DNA from: Pseudomonas fluorescens
GTDB taxonomy: Bacteria > Pseudomonadota > Gammaproteobacteria > Pseudomonadales > Pseudomonadaceae
Length of the DNA stretch: 64,000 nucleotides
Direction: 5' to 3'
Assembly: GCF_902498185.1 (NCBI RefSeq)
Contig: NZ_CABVIX010000011.1
Coordinates: 1 to 64,000, forward strand
The translations under genes were made by a program, and so were the position numbers. The notes beneath the pieces are model-generated. The model saw only the letters and a program-made list of their open reading frames with translations. It made no database searches and had not been told where the DNA came from. This document shows, one piece after another, positions 43,313-54,170 of this stretch. Position 1 is the first letter of the stretch. Every line of letters starts with the position of its first letter.

Positions 43313-43822
43313 TCAGATCGGGGTCAACTGCACCCCACGCCACTCGAACGCCACCGGCGCCAGCACCTGGTCGATCCGCGCCTCCTGCCATAACTGCCCC
43401 ATGCGCTTGCCCTCCCCCGGGTGCACGAGATCAGGGGCAATCATGGACAACGGCCACAACACAAAGGCATTCCTGAGAATCTCCGCCCGCGGCAGGGTCA
43501 GTCCATCGAAGCTACCGTGCAGATCGTCATACATCAGCACATCGATATCCAGGGGCAAACCCTTGCGGTCCGGCGCGTAGCGGCCATTTTCGGCCTCGAT
43601 GAACTTGAGCCGGCGGTCCAGCTCCAGCAAGGGCAGCTGCGTCTGCCCAGTCACCACCAGGTTGTAGAACGGCCCGCTCTTGATCCCCACCGCCTGGCTC
43701 TCGAACACCGCAGAGCAGCGCATGCCGTCAAGAATGCCGGCCAATGCATCGAGCCCGGCGCGCAGGTGCGCTTCGCGGTCGATGTTGCTGCCAAGCCCGA
43801 GGTACACCGTGCTCAGAGACAT
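43313..43822 (-). CDS. folK: 2-amino-4-hydroxy-6-hydroxymethyldihydropteridine diphosphokinase
   Basis: Pyrophosphorylates the pterin in folate synthesis. The protein is 169 residues. Family motifs GLGSNID, PFYNLV and PLDIDVLMYDD (Mg-binding aspartates) and LTLPRAEILRNAFVLWPL are present. Overlaps the folB 3' end by 10 bases. Confidence 0.96.
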   Translation of the reverse strand: MSLSTVYLGLGSNIDREAHLRAGLDALAGILDGMRCSAVFESQAVGIKSGPFYNLVVTGQTQLPLLELDRRLKFIEAENGRYAPDRKGLPLDIDVLMYDDLHGSFDGLTLPRAEILRNAFVLWPLSMIAPDLVHPGEGKRMGQLWQEARIDQVLAPVAFEWRGVQLTPI

Positions 43823-44169
43823 CCGCGCTCGATCTCCACGCCAACTCCACCACGGGCCGCTGGCACCGCACCAGGCTTGGTCAGTTTCAACCGCAGCCAG
43901 GGTATGTCGAATTCGCTCATCAGCACGGCGGCGAGACGTTCGGCAAAGGTTTCGACCAGCTCGAACCGCGCCTGCTCGGCAAAGGCCTGGATGCGCGCGC
44001 TCACGCTGGCGTAGTCCAGCGCCAGAGTAAGGTCGTCACCCGCCGCGGCTGGGCGGTTGTCCCAGGCGAAACTCAGGTCCAGGCGCAGGCATTGGCGAAT
44101 ATCCCGCTCCCAGTCATAGGCACCGATGACGGTATCGACTTCCAGGCCTTCGATGAACACTCTGTCCAA
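43813..44169 (-). CDS. folB: Dihydroneopterin aldolase
   Basis: Cleaves dihydroneopterin to the hydroxymethyl pterin used by FolK. The protein is 118 residues. The N-terminal RVFIEGLEVDTVIGAYDWER and the KLTKPGAV segment with the catalytic lysine are typical. The start is a TTG at 44169 (giving MDRVFIEG) with GGAG eight bases upstream; further upstream codons lack similarity. Divergent from plsY, co-transcribed with folK. Confidence 0.94.
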   Translation of the reverse strand: MDRVFIEGLEVDTVIGAYDWERDIRQCLRLDLSFAWDNRPAAAGDDLTLALDYASVSARIQAFAEQARFELVETFAERLAAVLMSEFDIPWLRLKLTKPGAVPAARGGVGVEIERGCL

Positions 44170-44243
44170 GCACTTCTCTCCACAGCACGACAAGGGCGAC
44201 TGGCGCCGTTAGAATCAGGGCATCCTCGCCCGGAATAGTAAGC

Positions 44244-44813
44244 ATGTTTTGGTTACTGGCGCTGCTCGCCTACCTGCTTGGCTCGCTGTCCTTCGCCATC
44301 CTCCTGAGCCGCCTCACGGGCAGCCCGGATCCACGTTCCTGCGGTTCGGGCAACGCCGGGGCCACCAACATGCTGCGCCTGGCAGGTCGCAGACTGGCGA
44401 TCCTGACCCTGCTCGGCGACCTGTGCAAGGGCCTGTTGCCCGTGCTGGCGGCGCGCCTGGCCGGCCTGGACCTGCAGCAACAGGCCTGGATAGGCGTCTG
44501 CGCCGTCCTTGGCCACCTGTTTCCCGTGTATTTCCGTTTCCAGGGCGGCAAGGGCGTGGCAACAGCGGCAGGCATGCTCATGGGGTTGTACTTTCCGGCC
44601 GCGATACTGGCGATTCTCGCCTGGGTGCTCACCTTCTGCCTTACCCGCACAAGTTCGCTGGCCGCCCTGATCGCAACGCCACTGATACTGCCGCTGCTGG
44701 CCTGGCGCGAGCCCGAGGCACTGCTGCCGATGACCGTGCTGACGGCAATGATCGTGTGGCGTCACCGCAGCAATCTACGCGACCTGTTTGCAGGACGCGA
44801 ACGGCATTTCTGA
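44244..44813 (+). CDS. plsY: Acyl-phosphate:glycerol-3-phosphate acyltransferase
   Basis: Membrane enzyme that starts phospholipid synthesis by acylating glycerol-3-phosphate from acyl-phosphate (PlsX product). The protein is 189 residues with about five helices. Active-site motifs are GSGNAGATNMLR, GHLFPVYFRFQGGKGVAT and the C-terminal WRHRSNLRDLFAG. Convergent with tsaD across 24 bases. Confidence 0.96.
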   Translation: MFWLLALLAYLLGSLSFAILLSRLTGSPDPRSCGSGNAGATNMLRLAGRRLAILTLLGDLCKGLLPVLAARLAGLDLQQQAWIGVCAVLGHLFPVYFRFQGGKGVATAAGMLMGLYFPAAILAILAWVLTFCLTRTSSLAALIATPLILPLLAWREPEALLPMTVLTAMIVWRHRSNLRDLFAGRERHF

Positions 44814-44837
44814 ATCAGCGCCCTGAACCCGGCGCAC

Positions 44838-45863
44838 TCACAGGGCAGGCAGCTGCTCCATCGGCCAGCGGGCCTGCACACTGATCGCCAGGTCCTGCCG
44901 CTGTCCCGCCAACAGACGTTGACAGCCGGCATAGGCGATCATCGCGCCGTTATCGGTACAAAACTCCGGACGGGCGTAATACACGTTGCCACCCAGGCTG
45001 CCCAGCATGTCCTCCAACGAGGCACGCAGGGCCTTGTTCGCACTGACGCCCCCAGCGATCACAAGTCGCTTGAGGCTGGTCTGCTTGAGCGCTCGCTTGC
45101 ACTTGATGGTCAGCGTGTCTACCACCGCCTGCTGGAACGCCAGCGAGACGTCGCAACGGGTCTGCTCGCCATCGTCCCCGGCATTGCGGCACTGCTGCCA
45201 GGTGTTGAGGCCAAAGGTCTTGAGGCCGCTGAAGCTGAATTCGAGGCCCGGACGGTCGGTCATCGGCCGCGGGAACACGAAGCGGCCAGGCACTCCACGT
45301 TCGGCAAGACGGGCGATCTCGGGGCCGCCCGGGTAGTTCAGGCCGATCATCTTGGCCGTCTTGTCGAACGCCTCGCCTGCGGCGTCATCCAGGCTTTCGC
45401 CCAGGAGTTCGTACTGGCCGATGCCATCCACGCGCACAAGCTGGGTATGACCACCCGACACCAACAAGGCGACGAACGGGAATTCCGGCGGCTGCTCCTC
45501 GAGCATCGGCGCCAGCAGGTGGCCTTCCATATGATGCACGCCCAGCGCCGGGATGCCCCAGGCAAATGCCAGCGCCTGGGCGCAGGAAGCACCCACCAGC
45601 AGCGCGCCGACCAGGCCAGGACCCGCGGTATAGGCGATGGCGTCGATCTCGGTGGCGACGCAGCCGGCCTCGTCGAGCACCTGGCGGATCAGCGGCAGCA
45701 TGCGCTTGACGTGGTCACGCGAGGCGAGCTCGGGGACTACACCGCCATAGGCGCGGTGCAGGTCGATCTGGCTGAACAGCGCGTCGGCCAGCAGGCCCCG
45801 CTCACTGTCGTATAATGCGACGCCAGTTTCGTCGCAGGATGTTTCCAATCCCAGTACTAGCAT
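44838..45863 (-). CDS. tsaD: tRNA N6-threonylcarbamoyladenosine transferase TsaD
   Basis: Transfers threonylcarbamoyl to A37 of ANN-decoding tRNAs with TsaB and TsaE. The protein is 341 residues, ASKHA fold. The metal ligands are H111 and H115 in HHMEGHL; VLGLETSCDETG opens the protein and the AGGVSAN motif lies near residue 270. Divergent from rpsU, the conserved gammaproteobacterial arrangement. Confidence 0.97.
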   Translation of the reverse strand: MLVLGLETSCDETGVALYDSERGLLADALFSQIDLHRAYGGVVPELASRDHVKRMLPLIRQVLDEAGCVATEIDAIAYTAGPGLVGALLVGASCAQALAFAWGIPALGVHHMEGHLLAPMLEEQPPEFPFVALLVSGGHTQLVRVDGIGQYELLGESLDDAAGEAFDKTAKMIGLNYPGGPEIARLAERGVPGRFVFPRPMTDRPGLEFSFSGLKTFGLNTWQQCRNAGDDGEQTRCDVSLAFQQAVVDTLTIKCKRALKQTSLKRLVIAGGVSANKALRASLEDMLGSLGGNVYYARPEFCTDNGAMIAYAGCQRLLAGQRQDLAISVQARWPMEQLPAL

Positions 45864-45950
45864 GGGTCCGTGCCTTGTTGAGGCTGAATTCGAAGGCGCG
45901 CATGATAGTCCCCGTGTTCAGCGCCGACCAGCGGTTTTCGATCAGAGGCT

Positions 45951-45979
45951 TTGCATTCCGGCTGGGTAAGGGTTAACAT
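45951..45979 (+). promoter_or_regulatory. Putative rpsU promoter
   Basis: TTGCAT, a 17-base spacer and TAACAT, about 90 bases before rpsU in the 202-base divergent gap. Reasonable sigma-70 spacing but an imperfect -10. Assigned by position and form only. Confidence 0.4.
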
Positions 45980-46065
45980 CCGCAACCCTTAAAAACCGAC
46001 GTTCTCCAGCACACCTTTGTTTTGTAGGAGTCGTCTACCCCGGTCATGAATGAAGGTAGCCCTGG

Positions 46066-46281
46066 ATGCCAGCCGTCAAAGTTAAAGAGAACGAACCCTT
46101 CGACGTAGCTCTGCGTCGTTTCAAGCGCTCCTGCGAAAAAGCCGGTGTACTGGCTGAAGTTCGTAGCCGCGAGTTTTACGAAAAGCCAACGTCCGAGCGC
46201 AAGCGCAAGGCTGCTGCTGCCGTAAAGCGTCACGCCAAGAAAGTACAGCGCGAACAGCGCCGCGCCGTTCGTCTGTACTGA
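46066..46281 (+). CDS. rpsU: 30S ribosomal protein S21
   Basis: Small basic ribosomal protein of 71 residues needed for translation initiation. The sequence runs from [13 protein letters not shown] through a lysine/arginine-rich C terminus ([14 protein letters not shown]). First gene of the rpsU-dnaG-rpoD macromolecular-synthesis unit. The 292 bases to dnaG hold a hairpin but no further gene. Confidence 0.97.
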
Positions 46282-46309
46282 TACAGACGTTCATCGCACG
46301 CTTCTGCCC

Positions 46310-46328
46310 GCCCGGCCCCAAGCCGGGC
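46310..46328 (+). terminator. Hairpin after rpsU (partial terminator candidate)
   Basis: GCCCGGC pairs with GCCGGGC across CCCAA, 28 bases after the rpsU stop, without a U run. In E. coli a weak terminator at this place lowers dnaG relative to rpsU; the same role here is inferred from position. Confidence 0.5.
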
Positions 46329-46573
46329 TGCCGGCAGCAAGTGGCTTGAAACCTTTGGCCTCGTGCCAGAGGCGCTCCATGCTCCCGCATGCGGGCAAAC
46401 TGCACGAACACGTCAGAACTGGCTTTATCGCCAGCTGTGCACGTCCTGTCTGACGAGCCCTTGTGGCTGGCGACGAGCACGCTCCCTACCCGTTCCCGGG
46501 TGCCGCTATACGACACGCCTCGACCCGCAGCATTAGCGATTAGACTTGGCTTTTGCCTGATGACGAGAATGCC

Positions 46574-48556
46574 ATGGCCGGGCTGATTCCCCAGAGCTTC
46601 ATCGACGATCTTCTCAACCGCACCGACATTGTCGACGTGGTGAGTTCGCGCGTCCAGCTGAAAAGGGCCGGCAAGAATCTCACCGCCTGCTGTCCGTTCC
46701 ATAAGGAAAAGACACCCTCTTTCAGCGTCAGCCCCGACAAACAGTTCTACTACTGCTTTGGTTGCGGCGCTGGCGGCAACGCGCTTGGCTTTGTCATGGA
46801 CCACGACAACCTGGATTTCCCCCAGGCCGTCGAGGAACTGGCCAAGGCCGCCGGCATGGAAGTACCGCGCGAGGAAGGCCGCCGCGGGCAAAAGCCTCGT
46901 CAACCCACGGATTCGCCGCTCTACCCGTTGCTCGATGCGGCCGCCGAGTTCTACCGGCAGTCGCTGCGCAGCCACCCGAGCCGCAAGGCAGCGGTGGAAT
47001 ACCTGAAGGGTCGCGGCCTGTCGGGTGAAATCGCCCGGGACTTTGGCCTGGGCTTCGCGCCGCCCGGCTGGGACAACCTGTTCAAGCACCTGGCCAGCGA
47101 CACGTTGCAACAAAAGGCCATGATCGACGCAGGCCTGCTGATCGAGAATGCCGAGTCCGGCAAGCGCTACGATCGGTTCCGCGACCGGGTGATGTTCCCG
47201 ATCCGCGACAGCCGCGGGCGCATCATCGCCTTCGGCGGACGCGTTCTGGGGGACGACAAGCCCAAGTACCTGAATTCGCCCGAAACCCCCGTCTTCCACA
47301 AGGGCCAGGAGCTCTACGGCCTGTTCGAGGCGCGCAAGTTCAACCGCAACCTCGACGAGATCATTGTGGTGGAGGGCTACATGGACGTCATCGCCCTGGC
47401 CCAGCAAGGCCTGCGCAACGCGGTAGCGACCCTCGGCACCTCCACCAGCGAAGAGCACCTCAAGCGCTTGTTCCGCGTGGTGCCCAGCGTGCTGTTCTGC
47501 TTTGACGGCGATCAGGCCGGCCGCAAGGCTGCATGGCGCGCGCTCGAGTCAACCTTGTCCAGCCTGCAGGACGGGCGCAAGGCGCGCTTCCTGTTTCTGC
47601 CAGAAGGCGAGGACCCGGACAGCCTGGTCCGCGCGGAAGGCACCGACGCCTTCCGCGCGCGCATCAACCAGCATGCGCAGCCCCTGGCGGACTATTTCTT
47701 CGAGCAACTGAGCAACGAGGCTGATCCCCGCTCGCTCGAAGGCAAGGCGCACATGGCGACGCTCGCCGCACCGTTGATCGAAAAGATTCCTGGCGTGAAC
47801 CTGCGTGCGTTGATGCGCAACCGCCTGAAAGAGATCACCGGCCTGGACCACCAGCAAATGGAACAGCTGGCCCACAGTTCGCCCGCTGAAAGCGTGCCGG
47901 ACTACGACCCAGGCCTGGACTACGATGCCATGGCCGGCTATACGCCGGACTACGGCGACTACCAGCAGGCCGACCCGACGCACGCTCAGCAGCAGCGCCC
48001 CTGGACACCGAACAAGGGCGGCGGCAAGAAGCAGTGGGATGGCAAGCCCTGGGACAGAAAGGGCGGCAAGCCATGGCAGCGCGATGGCCAGCGTCAGGAT
48101 GCCCCGCCCAGGGTGCCTGCCCCCGTGGAACCCCCGACCCTGAGCGCCTTGCGGACCCTTTTGCACCATCCGCAACTGGCCCGCAAGGTCGAGGGCGCCA
48201 GTCATTTCGCGGCAGAGGAACACGTCTACGCCCAGCTGCTGGTAGCCCTGCTCGAGGCCTTGCAGAAGAATCCTGAGCTACGCTCTCTACAGCTCATCGC
48301 GCGCTGGCACGGCACCGAGCAAGGTCGCCTGCTGCGCGCGCTGGCCGAAAAGGAATGGTTGATCGATGCCGATAACCTTGAACAACAGTTTTTCGACACC
48401 ATAACTAGCTTGTCCGCTCGCCAGCGCGAGCGAAGCCTGGAACATCTGCTCAGGAAAGCACGTCAAAGTGAGTTGAGTGCAGACGAGAAAAACGAGCTGC
48501 GCGAATTGCTGAGCCGTAATGTTCCCGCACAAAGCCCGACCTCAACTGGCGCGTGA
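46574..48556 (+). CDS. dnaG: DNA primase
   Basis: Makes RNA primers for DNA replication. The protein is 660 residues, longer than E. coli DnaG (581). The zinc site is C40, H43, C61 and C64. The TOPRIM core includes VVEGYMDV and FDGDQAGRKA. A disordered linker (about 470-520) rich in Gln, Gly, Lys and Trp, with three KxW-type repeats (KQWDGKPWD, GKPWQR), connects to the DnaB-binding C-terminal helices. The ATG at MAGLIPQSF matches the family. Part of rpsU-dnaG-rpoD. Confidence 0.97.
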   Translation: MAGLIPQSFIDDLLNRTDIVDVVSSRVQLKRAGKNLTACCPFHKEKTPSFSVSPDKQFYYCFGCGAGGNALGFVMDHDNLDFPQAVEELAKAAGMEVPREEGRRGQKPRQPTDSPLYPLLDAAAEFYRQSLRSHPSRKAAVEYLKGRGLSGEIARDFGLGFAPPGWDNLFKHLASDTLQQKAMIDAGLLIENAESGKRYDRFRDRVMFPIRDSRGRIIAFGGRVLGDDKPKYLNSPETPVFHKGQELYGLFEARKFNRNLDEIIVVEGYMDVIALAQQGLRNAVATLGTSTSEEHLKRLFRVVPSVLFCFDGDQAGRKAAWRALESTLSSLQDGRKARFLFLPEGEDPDSLVRAEGTDAFRARINQHAQPLADYFFEQLSNEADPRSLEGKAHMATLAAPLIEKIPGVNLRALMRNRLKEITGLDHQQMEQLAHSSPAESVPDYDPGLDYDAMAGYTPDYGDYQQADPTHAQQQRPWTPNKGGGKKQWDGKPWDRKGGKPWQRDGQRQDAPPRVPAPVEPPTLSALRTLLHHPQLARKVEGASHFAAEEHVYAQLLVALLEALQKNPELRSLQLIARWHGTEQGRLLRALAEKEWLIDADNLEQQFFDTITSLSARQRERSLEHLLRKARQSELSADEKNELRELLSRNVPAQSPTSTGA

Positions 48557-48570
48557 GGTCAATGCTCGGG

Positions 48571-48576
48571 TATAAT
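48571..48576 (+). promoter_or_regulatory. Possible -10 box upstream of rpoD
   Basis: A perfect TATAAT lies 48 bases before the rpoD ATG in the dnaG-rpoD gap. No convincing -35 element is present at 15-18 bases. It may give rpoD its own transcript besides read-through from rpsU. Confidence 0.4.
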
Positions 48577-48623
48577 CCTCGGCTTGTTTTTTGCCCGCCA
48601 AGACCTTCAGTGGATAGGGTGTT

Positions 48624-50471
<1,848 letters not shown>

Positions 50472-50475
50472 TGAC

Positions 50476-50501
50476 AAACCCCGGCCAAGGCCGGGGTTTT
50501 T
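50476..50501 (+). terminator. rpoD terminator
   Basis: AAACCCCGGCC pairs with GGCCGGGGTTT followed by a T run, starting five bases after the rpoD stop. It ends the rpsU-dnaG-rpoD unit. Confidence 0.9.
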
Positions 50502-50599
50502 CTTGCGTGATGAAAAAATGCCATTACTGCCCTGATCGCCCTCCCCCTTGCAAAATGCCCGTCTACACTCGGATCAGTCCAACTGATCGAGAGGCCGCT

Positions 50600-53500
50600 A
50601 TGCCTTTGATGCCGGCCCTTCTGTTGTTGCTCCTGATCGCATGGAACACAACCGCCGGCGCGCTAACCCTGACCGATGAGGAAAAAGCCTGGCTCAGCGC
50701 ACACCCGCAGCTGCGCCAGGGCGTTGACCCAGCCTTGCCCCCCTTCGAGTATCGGGATCAGGAAGGGCGATACCAGGGATTGGCCGCCGACTACATCGCA
50801 TTGATCCAGGATCGTCTAGGCGTTTCTGTCGAGCCGGTCCCTTCGGTCAGGTGGACTCAGGTGCTTGAGCAGGCTCGGCGCAATGACCTGGAACTGCACC
50901 AGCGCACGTTCTGGCACAACATGCTGACTTATGGTGTGCCCGCCATATTGGTGCTGGTGGTGATACTGGGCGTGGTGATCCGCATCAACCGGCGCCTGAG
51001 CTCGGAGATTTCCCGGCGCATCGCGCTGGAGCAAGAGCTTCGAAGCAGTGAATACCATTACCGCGGTCTGGTCGAGAGTCTGTCGGCCATCGCCTGGGAA
51101 GCGGACGCCAACGACTTTACCTACAGTTACGTCTCGCCCCATGCCGAAGGTCTGCTCGGCTACCCGCTGAACGAGTGGCTCAAACCCGGTTTCTGGCGCA
51201 GTATTCTGCACCCTGAGGACGCGTTGTGGGCGCAAGCCTACTGCGACAGCGAGATGGCGGCGGGGCGCGACCACAGCCTCGACTACCGGGTAATACGCGC
51301 CAACGGTCAAACCCTGTGGGTGCGCAATATCATCAGCATGATCGAGCACGGTCACAAACCTGTGATGCGCGGGCTGATGATCGACATCAGCGAAACCAAG
51401 CATATCGAAGACGCCTTGCGCCTGTCGGAACAGAAGTTCGCCTCGGTATTCCAGCAGTGCCCCGACATTCTGGTCATTGCCCGTCACAGCGACGGCTGCC
51501 TGCTGGAGGTCAACGAAGCGTTCGAAGAGCAGATCGGCCTGAACGCGTCCCAGGTGATTGGCAGGACGTCCACCGAGCTCAACCTCTGGGGCGTTTCAGG
51601 CGCCGGTCCGGCAGTGCTGGAGCGCCTGCAGCAAGGGGGGATGCGCAATCTCGAAATGACCTTCCGGCGCAGCAATGGCCAGCTCTTCACTGGCCTGACG
51701 TCTGCCGAAACCTTCGAGCTCGACAGCACGCTGGCATTGGTTGTGGCCGTGCGTGACATCAGCCAGCTCAAGGAGACCCAGGAGCAGCTGCAGATCTCCG
51801 AGGAGAAATTCGCCAAGGCTTTCCATGCCTCCCCCGACGGGCTGCTGCTGTCGCGCCAGAGTGATGGCCTGCTGATCGAAGTCAACGAGGGCTTCTGCCG
51901 CCTCACCGGCTACGACCTGAACCCCAGCCTCGACCAGACCTCGATGGACCTGGGAATCTGGGTCGACCTCAACGAGCGCAAGCGACTGGTCGACATGCTC
52001 CAGCGTGATGGCTTCGTGCGTGACTTCAGCTGCCATATCCGCCGCAGTGACGGTCAGATCCGCCTGTGCGAACTGTCGGCGCGGCCACTGCCGATTGCCG
52101 GCGTCCAATGCATATTGACCATTGCCCGCGATATCACCGAACGCCACCTCATGCAGGAAAAACTGCAACTGGCCGCCACCGTGTTCGAGAATACCGCCGA
52201 GGGCGTGCTGATCACCGACACTGATCAGCGCATCACCGCGGTCAACCGAGCGTTCAGCGAGATAACCGGCTACAGCGAGGCCGAAGCACTGGGCCAGACG
52301 CCTCGCCTGCTGGCCTCGGGTCAACACGACAGCGCCTTCTATGCCGCCCTGTGGCACCAGCTGACTGCCGAAGGTCACTGGCAGGGAGAGATCCACAACC
52401 GCCGCAAGAACGGCGAGCTCTACCCGGGCTGGCTGACCATCAGCGCGGTACGCAATCCGGAGCGGGAAATCACCCACTTCGTTGCAGTCTTCGCCGATAT
52501 ATCCAGCCTCAAGCATGCCCAGGCCAAGCTTGACTACCAGGCCCACCATGATCCTCTGACCGGCCTGCCCAACCGCACCCTGTTCGAGAACCGCCTGCAG
52601 GCCGCACTCACCAGCGCCCAGGTTTCCAATCGCCAGGGCGCCGTGCTGTTCCTTGACCTGGACCGCTTCAAGCACATCAATGACAGCCTGGGCCACCCGG
52701 TGGGCGACCTGTTGCTCAAGGGGATCGCCCAGCGCCTGAAGGATCAGGTGCGCGACGTCGATACCGTGGCCCGTCTCGGCGGTGACGAGTTCATCATCCT
52801 GCTGCCCGGCCTGCACAAGTCCAGTGATGCCAATACCATCGCCAACAAGCTGCTGATGTGCTTCAGCGCACCGTTCCAGGCGGGCGAGCACGAGTTCTTC
52901 ACCAGCGCGAGCATCGGCATCAGTCTTTACCCACAGGATGGAGGCGACGTCGCCGAGCTGATCCGCAACGCCGACGCTGCCATGTACCGTTCCAAGGCCA
53001 AGGGCCGTAACCGCGTCGAGGCCTATACCCGCGACCTCACTGCCCAGGCCAGCGAACGCGTTGCGCTGGAGCATGAACTGCGCCGGGCGATCGAGCGCAA
53101 CGAGCTCAGCCTGTGCTATCAGCCAAAATTCAGCCTCAAGACCCAGAGCCTGGTGGGCGCCGAGGCGCTGATTCGCTGGACCCACCCCACCTTCGGCGAA
53201 GTCCCGCCAGAGCATTTCATTCACCTGGCAGAAGAGAACGGCACCATCCTGCAAATCGGCGACTGGGTACTCGAACAGGCCTGTCGCCAGATGTACAGCT
53301 GGCAGAAGACCTACGAACCGTTTGGCCCCTTGTCGATCAACCTGGCCGGTGCCCAGCTGCGCCAGCCGAACCTGGCCAAGCGAATCGAACACTTGCTCAA
53401 GGCCTACCAGCTCAATCCAGGTGACTTGCAACTGGAGATCACCGAGAACTTCATCATGAACCAGGCCGAGGAAGCCCTGGCGATTCTGCACCAACTCAAG

Positions 53501-53866
53501 CAACTGGGCGTGCAACTGGCCATCGATGACTTCGGCACTGGCTACTCGTCGCTGAGTTATCTCAAGCGCTTGCCGCTGGATATTCTCAAGATCGACCAAT
53601 CCTTCATCCGCGGCCTCCCCGACGACCCCAACGACGCCGCCATCGCCCGCGCCATCATTGCGTTGGGCCGAAGCATGCAGTTGACCATCATTGCCGAAGG
53701 GGTCGAGAACCATCCACAACAGCAATTCCTTGCCGCGGAAGGCTGCGAGCAAATCCAGGGGTATATCGTCAGCCTGCCGTTGCGGCCAGAAGAATTCGCA
53801 TCCACGTTTTTACGCATAGCACTTTCCGATCTTTCGGATAGCACCGCATCGAAACCCTCGCTATAA
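50600..53866 (+). CDS. PAS-GGDEF-EAL protein with truncated periplasmic sensor
   Basis: Cyclic-di-GMP turnover protein of 1088 residues in the inner membrane. A signal-type helix (about 5-20) precedes the first 75-80 residues of an SBP_bac_3 sensor (LTLTDEEKAWLSAHP to about residue 95). The rest of that roughly 220-residue domain is missing, and the chain passes at once into a membrane helix (about 108-128). Four PAS domains begin near 151, 276, 400 and 523. GGDEF is intact (RLGGDEF, 725-731), as is EAL (E855-L857) with DDFGTGYSSL and EGVEN. Both activities are possible; loss of the ligand pocket would free or fix the output. The start has GAGAGG upstream. Confidence 0.93.
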   Translation: MPLMPALLLLLLIAWNTTAGALTLTDEEKAWLSAHPQLRQGVDPALPPFEYRDQEGRYQGLAADYIALIQDRLGVSVEPVPSVRWTQVLEQARRNDLELHQRTFWHNMLTYGVPAILVLVVILGVVIRINRRLSSEISRRIALEQELRSSEYHYRGLVESLSAIAWEADANDFTYSYVSPHAEGLLGYPLNEWLKPGFWRSILHPEDALWAQAYCDSEMAAGRDHSLDYRVIRANGQTLWVRNIISMIEHGHKPVMRGLMIDISETKHIEDALRLSEQKFASVFQQCPDILVIARHSDGCLLEVNEAFEEQIGLNASQVIGRTSTELNLWGVSGAGPAVLERLQQGGMRNLEMTFRRSNGQLFTGLTSAETFELDSTLALVVAVRDISQLKETQEQLQISEEKFAKAFHASPDGLLLSRQSDGLLIEVNEGFCRLTGYDLNPSLDQTSMDLGIWVDLNERKRLVDMLQRDGFVRDFSCHIRRSDGQIRLCELSARPLPIAGVQCILTIARDITERHLMQEKLQLAATVFENTAEGVLITDTDQRITAVNRAFSEITGYSEAEALGQTPRLLASGQHDSAFYAALWHQLTAEGHWQGEIHNRRKNGELYPGWLTISAVRNPEREITHFVAVFADISSLKHAQAKLDYQAHHDPLTGLPNRTLFENRLQAALTSAQVSNRQGAVLFLDLDRFKHINDSLGHPVGDLLLKGIAQRLKDQVRDVDTVARLGGDEFIILLPGLHKSSDANTIANKLLMCFSAPFQAGEHEFFTSASIGISLYPQDGGDVAELIRNADAAMYRSKAKGRNRVEAYTRDLTAQASERVALEHELRRAIERNELSLCYQPKFSLKTQSLVGAEALIRWTHPTFGEVPPEHFIHLAEENGTILQIGDWVLEQACRQMYSWQKTYEPFGPLSINLAGAQLRQPNLAKRIEHLLKAYQLNPGDLQLEITENFIMNQAEEALAILHQLKQLGVQLAIDDFGTGYSSLSYLKRLPLDILKIDQSFIRGLPDDPNDAAIARAIIALGRSMQLTIIAEGVENHPQQQFLAAEGCEQIQGYIVSLPLRPEEFASTFLRIALSDLSDSTASKPSL

Positions 53867-53881
53867 TCCGGCCTCCTTCTG

Positions 53882-53958
53882 GGGCCTATAGCTCAGTTGG
53901 TTAGAGCAGAGGACTCATAATCCTTTGGTCCACGGTTCGAGTCCGTGTGGGCCCACCA
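53882..53958 (+). tRNA. tRNA with CAU anticodon, probably tRNA-Ile2 (or elongator tRNA-Met)
   Basis: A 77-base cloverleaf with encoded CCA. The acceptor GGGCCTA pairs with TGGGCCC, the D arm is GCTC...GAGC, the anticodon arm AGGACTCATAATCCT has CAT at 53916-53918, and the T arm is CACGG...CCGTG. The GC-rich acceptor and the anticodon stem resemble E. coli ileX (CAU, lysidine-modified to read AUA) more than E. coli metT, so tRNA-Ile2 is preferred. Automatic tools often label such genes tRNA-Met. It lies 15 bases after the GGDEF-EAL gene stop. Confidence 0.93.
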
Positions 53959-53963
53959 AACTC

Positions 53964-53987
53964 AAAGCCGCGCATTGCGCGGCTTTT
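53964..53987 (+). terminator. tRNA terminator
   Basis: AAAGCCGCGC pairs with GCGCGGCTTT followed by a short T run, immediately after the tRNA 3' end. Confidence 0.85.
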
Positions 53988-54163
53988 GCGTTTCTGACGG
54001 AATCATCGATCCGCTGGAGCAGGGTGCTCCGGCAGCGTGGCATTGAAGCGTACCGATTTAACCAGGTAGGGTGTCACATCGAAATCAACGACAGCCCATA
54101 CTCTCAGCCTCCCCTTGCGCTGCCTCCCGCCGCCTGATTAGGCTGGACCTCGAAGTGCCTCTC

Positions 54164-54170
54164 CTATACT
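54164..54170 (+). promoter_or_regulatory. Possible davBA promoter -10 (CTATACT)
   Basis: CTATACT, matching the sigma-S/sigma-70 -10 core, lies 40 bases before the davB ATG. No clear -35 is seen, which is acceptable for sigma-S promoters. The rest of the 220-base gap after the tRNA terminator shows no gene. Confidence 0.4.

Noticed and set aside
46282..46573. A small gene between rpsU and dnaG
   Set aside because: A 65-codon plus-strand frame exists but has no ribosome site and no similarity; the region fits a transcribed spacer with a weak hairpin.
51596..53752. A 718-codon open frame on the minus strand opposite the PAS-GGDEF-EAL gene
   Set aside because: It is a high-GC shadow of a gene with complete domain motifs; its own translation has no recognisable domain and no ribosome site.
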